From: Blautia luti
GTDB lineage: Bacteria > Bacillota > Clostridia > Lachnospirales > Lachnospiraceae
Direction of reading: 5' to 3'
Assembly: GCF_033096465.1 (NCBI RefSeq)
Contig: NZ_AP028156.1
Span: forward strand, 1 to 30,000
DNA: 30,000 nucleotides
Each line of letters begins with the position of its first letter. Position 1 is the stretch's first letter. Of the stretch, positions 24,083 to 30,000 are shown one piece after another. The notes beneath the pieces were generated by a model. That model was not told the origin of the DNA, ran no database searches, and worked only from the letters and a program-made list of their open reading frames with translations. A program made the translations under genes and the position numbers.

Positions 24083-24112
24083 ATGGCAGTCCGGGCGCTT
24101 TTGTGTTATAAT
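24083..24112 (+). promoter_or_regulatory. gyrB promoter
   Basis: TATAAT (24107-24112) with an extended TGt (24104-24106); the -35 candidate ATGGCA (24083-24088) is weak at an 18-nt spacer. If used, transcription starts near 24119 and the gyrB leader is about 300 nt, spanning both inverted repeats below. A TATTAT at 24397-24402 nearer the gene lacks a -35. Confidence 0.6.
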
Positions 24113-24136
24113 AAATTTGTATTATTATGTCCAAAG

Positions 24137-24196
24137 ACCAGAATATATTTGAAAATCATTTTTACTGTCCAGCAGGGTTTTCAAATATATTCTGGT
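24137..24196. repeat. Perfect 19-bp inverted repeat in the gyrB leader
   Basis: The left arm 24137-24155 (begins ACCAGAATATATTTG, ends AAAA) is the exact reverse complement of 24178-24196 (begins TTTTCAAATATATTC, ends TGGT), with a 22-nt loop. No T run follows, so it is not a normal terminator. The arm's TTTGAAAA and the following TCATT resemble the edge of the larger palindrome at 24218. Confidence 0.9.
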
Positions 24197-24217
24197 GCCT
24201 ATATCCAGTCAGGGCCA

Positions 24218-26348
<2,131 letters not shown>

Positions 26349-26367
26349 TAATAGGGAGAATAGATAA

Positions 26368-28911
26368 ATGGAAGATAATATTTTTGACAAAGTCCACGAG
26401 GTGGATCTGGAAAAGACCATGAAGGACTCTTATATCGATTATGCCATGAGCGTTATCGCTTCCCGTGCACTGCCTGATGTAAGAGATGGTCTGAAACCGG
26501 TTCAGCGTCGTGTACTCTATTCCATGATAGAACTGAATAATGGTCCTGACAAGCCTCACCGTAAGTGTGCACGTATTGTCGGTGATACAATGGGTAAATA
26601 TCATCCCCACGGCGACAGCTCTATCTATGGAGCACTGGTAAATATGGCACAGGAATGGTCTACCAGATATCCGCTGGTAGATGGACATGGAAACTTCGGA
26701 TCTGTGGATGGTGACGGGGCAGCAGCTATGCGATACACAGAAGCACGTCTGAGTAAAATTTCCATGGAAATGCTGGCTGATATCAATAAAGATACTGTTG
26801 ATTTCCAGCCGAACTTCGATGAAACAGAGAGAGAACCTGTAGTACTTCCTTCCCGTTATCCGAATCTTCTGGTAAACGGAACTTCAGGTATTGCAGTAGG
26901 TATGGCGACCAATATCCCTCCTCATAATCTGGGAGAAGTGGTCAATGCAGTTGTAAAGATCATTGATAATATCATAGAAGAACAGAGAGATACTACTATG
27001 GAGGAAATCCTGGATATAGTAAAAGGTCCGGATTTCCCTACAGGAGCTACGATCCTGGGCAGAAGAGGAATCGAAGAAGCATACCGCACAGGACGTGGCA
27101 AGATCCGTGTGCGTGCAGTGACAAATATTGAAACTCTCCCTAACGGCAAATCCAGGATTATTGTTACGGAACTTCCATACCTGGTAAATAAAGCACGTCT
27201 GATCTCGAAGATCGCGGAGCTTGTAAGAGATAAAAAGATTGATGGAATTACAGATCTTAACGATCACTCCAGCCGTGAAGGCATGAGGATCTGTATTGAT
27301 CTGCGAAAAGATGCAAATGCAAATGTAGTATTGAACCTTCTGTACAAGCATACACAACTCCAGGATACCTTCGGAGTAAATATGCTTTCCCTGATCCCGA
27401 ATAACGGAAGTCTGGAACCGAAGGTATTAAATCTGAAGGAAATGCTGGAATACTATCTGGCACATCAGGAAGATGTTGTAACAAGAAGAACCAAATATGA
27501 CCTGAATAAAGCAAGAGAGCGTGCTCATATCCTGGAAGGTCTGCTGAAGGCGCTGGATAATATTGATGAAGTAATCCGTATCATCCGTGCATCACAGAAT
27601 GTGCAGATCGCGAAACAGGAACTGATGGAGAGATTCGAACTGACAGATGTACAGGCACAGGCTATCGTAGATATGCGTCTGCGTGCTCTGACAGGTCTGG
27701 AAAGAGAGAAACTGGAAGCAGAATATGCAGAATTAATGGAAAAAATCCGTAAATATGAAGCAATCCTTGCAGACAGAAATCTTCTTCTCCGTGTAATCCG
27801 TCAGGAAATTCTGGCAATTGCCGAGAAATATGGGGACGAGAGAAAGACTGCCATCGGTTATGATGTATATGATATTTCCACAGAGGATCTGATCCCGAGA
27901 GAAAACACTGTGATCACTATGACCAAACTGGGATATATCAAACGTATGACTGTTGATAATTTCAGAAGCCAGAACAGAGGTGGCCGTGGTATTAAGGGAA
28001 TGCAGACCCTGGAGGACGATTATATTGAAGAACTTCTGATGACTACTACTCATCATTATCTGATGTTCTTTACGAATACAGGACGAGTATACCGTCTGAA
28101 AGCATATGAGATTCCGGAAGCAAGCCGTACAGCCAGAGGAACCGCGATCATCAATCTTCTGCAGCTGATGCCGGGAGAATTTATCACTGCTGTGATCCCA
28201 ATCCGTCAGTTTGAAGAGGGAAGTTATCTGATGATGGCTACCAAGAAAGGCCTTGTAAAGAAAACGCCAATCCATGAATATGCAAATGTACGTAAGACAG
28301 GATTGGCTGCGATCACGCTGAGAGATGATGACGAGCTTATAGAAGTTAAATTTACAGATGATAAGAAGGATGTCATTCTGGTAACAAAAGATGGCCAGTG
28401 TATACGATTCAAAGAAACAGATGTCAGAAGCACCGGAAGAACATCTATGGGTGTAAGAGGCATGAATCTGGATGATGGCGATGAAGTTGTGGCGATGCAA
28501 CTAAATTCTCAGGGAGACTGTCTGCTTATTGTATCTGCCAACGGTATGGGCAAGAGAACTTCTATTGGGGAATTTACCTGCCAGAACCGTGGTGGTAAAG
28601 GTGTAAAATGCTACAAGATCACCGAAAAGACTGGCAATGTCATCGGCGCCAGAGCTGTAAATGAAGATAACGAAGTAATGTTGATCACTACAGAAGGAAT
28701 TATTATAAGAATTGCATGCTCCGATATCTCCATTCTTGGAAGAATTACTTCAGGTGTAAAACTGATCAACCTTATAGGAGGAGTTACTGTAGCCAGCGTG
28801 GCGAAGGTAAGAGATAAAGAGGAGAAAGATCCTCAGGATACCAATGTACAGGTAATCGAAGAAAATACAGAATCTGAAATTGCACCAGAGGAAGAAGGGG
28901 AAACTGAATAA
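26368..28911 (+). CDS. gyrA: DNA gyrase subunit A
   Basis: GyrA cuts and rejoins both DNA strands and wraps DNA to give chirality. The 847-residue protein carries catalytic Tyr123 in [10 protein letters not shown] and the GyrA-box QNRGGRG (about 535-541), which separates gyrase from topo IV; a second related QNRGGKG lies further on, within the six-bladed C-terminal domain. The tail is acidic (EEEGETE). In the quinolone region [12 protein letters not shown], Ser84 (E. coli Ser83) is kept, but the site aligned to E. coli Asp87 is Gly88. ATG 26368 follows GGGAG in the short gap from gyrB. It is probably co-transcribed with gyrB and the lipoprotein gene. Confidence 0.97.
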   Translation: MEDNIFDKVHEVDLEKTMKDSYIDYAMSVIASRALPDVRDGLKPVQRRVLYSMIELNNGPDKPHRKCARIVGDTMGKYHPHGDSSIYGALVNMAQEWSTRYPLVDGHGNFGSVDGDGAAAMRYTEARLSKISMEMLADINKDTVDFQPNFDETEREPVVLPSRYPNLLVNGTSGIAVGMATNIPPHNLGEVVNAVVKIIDNIIEEQRDTTMEEILDIVKGPDFPTGATILGRRGIEEAYRTGRGKIRVRAVTNIETLPNGKSRIIVTELPYLVNKARLISKIAELVRDKKIDGITDLNDHSSREGMRICIDLRKDANANVVLNLLYKHTQLQDTFGVNMLSLIPNNGSLEPKVLNLKEMLEYYLAHQEDVVTRRTKYDLNKARERAHILEGLLKALDNIDEVIRIIRASQNVQIAKQELMERFELTDVQAQAIVDMRLRALTGLEREKLEAEYAELMEKIRKYEAILADRNLLLRVIRQEILAIAEKYGDERKTAIGYDVYDISTEDLIPRENTVITMTKLGYIKRMTVDNFRSQNRGGRGIKGMQTLEDDYIEELLMTTTHHYLMFFTNTGRVYRLKAYEIPEASRTARGTAIINLLQLMPGEFITAVIPIRQFEEGSYLMMATKKGLVKKTPIHEYANVRKTGLAAITLRDDDELIEVKFTDDKKDVILVTKDGQCIRFKETDVRSTGRTSMGVRGMNLDDGDEVVAMQLNSQGDCLLIVSANGMGKRTSIGEFTCQNRGGKGVKCYKITEKTGNVIGARAVNEDNEVMLITTEGIIIRIACSDISILGRITSGVKLINLIGGVTVASVAKVRDKEEKDPQDTNVQVIEENTESEIAPEEEGETE

Positions 28912-28913
28912 CC

Positions 28914-29468
28914 ATGAAGAGATGGCAGAAGTATATCATTGCGGGGATTATTGCATTGTTGGTCTTCGCAGTGACTGGCTGCGGCGGAGTAAGCCATAAA
29001 TCTCCTGAAAAAGTAACAGAAGAACTGATTCAGGCTTATGTCGGCGATAAAGAGAAGAATGTGAAGGACTGCTATAATCAGAAGGACGATACGGAAGAGG
29101 GTCTGCAGTCTGAAATTACTGCAATGCTCAAATATTTCGAGGCACATGACGCCAAAGAAGTTAAGATTGAAAGCTGTGCAGCGGTAACCAGTAGTGATGA
29201 TTATACGTATGTATATATCAGGTACAATCTTGTACTGCAGGATAACCAGGAGTATCCATGTATCGGAACTTACATGGTAGGAAAGCAGGATAAAGATTAC
29301 TATATTCTGGCACCGTCAAAGATCACAGATGACATGAGGACACAGGCAGCAACAGACTATGCTGAATTTATGACTACAGATACGTATAAAGAATATACGA
29401 AAGCATACGATGTCTTTATCAAAAAGAATCCGGGATATGAAGATAAGATCACAACTAAAATAGGCTGA
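28914..29468 (+). CDS. Predicted lipoprotein of unknown function
   Basis: This is a 184-residue membrane-anchored lipoprotein. It has a basic N-terminus (MKRWQK), a hydrophobic core and a lipobox AVTGC with Cys23 as the lipidated residue. The mature domain, about residues 30-130, reads like a small alpha/beta NTF2- or DUF4878-like fold (SPEKVTEELIQAYVGDKEKNVKDCY, split as EKVTEELIQAYV and KDCYNQ), though I do not recognise a named family; the C-terminus is charged and helical. It starts 2 nt after the gyrA stop, so it is translated downstream of gyrase in one operon, an unusual pairing. The acyltransferase follows within 25 nt. Confidence 0.75.
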   Translation: MKRWQKYIIAGIIALLVFAVTGCGGVSHKSPEKVTEELIQAYVGDKEKNVKDCYNQKDDTEEGLQSEITAMLKYFEAHDAKEVKIESCAAVTSSDDYTYVYIRYNLVLQDNQEYPCIGTYMVGKQDKDYYILAPSKITDDMRTQAATDYAEFMTTDTYKEYTKAYDVFIKKNPGYEDKITTKIG

Positions 29469-29489
29469 TGGCAGCAGTGAGGGAGAAAA

Positions 29490-30000
29490 ATGAAAAGAAT
29501 ATTGCTGATGGTGCTGAGAAATCTGTTCTTTGTTCCTTATGGATGGTTCAAATTATGCTGGTACGCATCTCATGTAGACCGTTATACGGAAGAAGAGAGA
29601 TACAGGCTTCTTCAGTATGTGGATCACAGGGCGATACGCGGCGGAAATCTGAAAATAGATGCTCATGGTCTGGAAAATATTCCGAAGGAGAACGGATTTA
29701 TGTTCTTCCCTAATCACCAGGGGCTGTTTGACGTACTGGCAATTATCCAGGTATGTCCGGTTCCATTTTCTGTGGTAGCAAAAAAAGAACTCTCTGATGT
29801 GCCATTTTTAAAACAGGTTTTTGCCTGCATGAAGGCATTCAGCATGGACAGAGAAGATATCAAACAGTCTATGCAGGTGATCCTGAAAGTTATAAAAGAA
29901 GTAAAGCAGGGAAGAAACTATCTGATATTCGCAGAGGGAACCAGAAGTAAAGATGGAAACCATCCCCAGGAATTCAAAAGTGGAAGTTTCAAAGCAGCGA
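29490..30000 (+). CDS. plsC: 1-acyl-sn-glycerol-3-phosphate acyltransferase (PlsC-like), partial at window end
   Basis: This gene is cut by the window end after about 170 codons. The visible protein starts MKRILLMVLRNLFFVPYGWF, with a hydrophobic, membrane-associated N-terminus, and has acyltransferase motif I NHQGLFD (NHx4D), KKELSDVPFLKQV, the MDRED segment and motif III FAEGTRS. Together these define PlsC-type enzymes, which acylate lysophosphatidic acid to phosphatidic acid in phospholipid synthesis. ATG 29490 follows GGGAG (29481-29485). It is in line with the lipoprotein gene and likely shares its transcript. Another frame here (29468-29713) is a shadow. Confidence 0.9.
   Translation, partial: MKRILLMVLRNLFFVPYGWFKLCWYASHVDRYTEEERYRLLQYVDHRAIRGGNLKIDAHGLENIPKENGFMFFPNHQGLFDVLAIIQVCPVPFSVVAKKELSDVPFLKQVFACMKAFSMDREDIKQSMQVILKVIKEVKQGRNYLIFAEGTRSKDGNHPQEFKSGSFKAA

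Noticed and set aside
29468..29713. 81-codon frame after the lipoprotein gene
   Set aside because: It overlaps the acyltransferase gene in another frame; the latter has motifs NHQGLFD and FAEGTRS and a ribosome binding site.

Overview
This window is the chromosomal origin region of a low-GC Gram-positive bacterium, most likely a Clostridia/Lachnospiraceae member (Blautia- or Ruminococcus-like). The reasons are the dnaA-dnaN-yaaA-recF order, the protein sequence style, purine-rich ribosome binding sites, many extended -10 promoters (TGnTATAAT), and an S-box riboswitch on metK. Apart from one gene (a small alarmone synthetase at 8734-9396), every gene lies on the + strand, as expected for the leading strand leaving oriC.

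Layout. 1-4160: dnaA, an oriC-type gap with five perfect DnaA boxes, then dnaN-yaaA-recF. 4171-7731: a separate unit with its own promoter, encoding an 834-residue TPR/acidic-linker/AAA-like protein of unknown role and rsmA, closed by a strong terminator. 7732-9550: a small secreted protein, a structured convergent intergenic region, and the (p)ppGpp synthetase on the minus strand. 9551-13324: S1-domain RNA-binding protein, CBS/DRTGG family II pyrophosphatase, flavin reductase and a shikimate-kinase-like gene. 13382-16398: murA behind a structured leader, then a SAM-I riboswitch and metK with a terminator. 16434-18330: a sensor kinase/response regulator pair joined by an ATGA overlap. 18380-24073: a block resembling the B. 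subtilis yaaO-tmk-holB-yaaT-yabB-yabC neighbourhood (decarboxylase, nucleotide kinase, holB, ricT, tRNA methyltransferase, rsmI), but with a guanylate-kinase-like gene where tmk would be and no yabA. 24084-30000: gyrB and gyrA behind a roughly 300-nt leader holding two large inverted repeats, then a lipoprotein and the start of a plsC-type acyltransferase cut by the window end.

Functionally this is core housekeeping: replication initiation and elongation (dnaA, dnaN, recF, holB, gyrAB), rRNA/tRNA modification (rsmA, rsmI, trmN6-like), the pyrophosphate and alarmone economy (PPase, alarmone synthetase), cell wall and lipid precursor synthesis (murA, plsC-like), and methyl donor supply (metK). 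I see no phage, transposase, CRISPR array, rRNA or tRNA.

The parts not explained by standard genes are the 161-bp near-palindrome and the perfect 19-bp inverted repeat in the gyrB leader, the uncharacterised TPR-AAA protein next to recF, the structured region between the convergent genes at 8474-8733, and the murA leader. All starts given here were chosen from ribosome binding sites read by eye. No database search was run.
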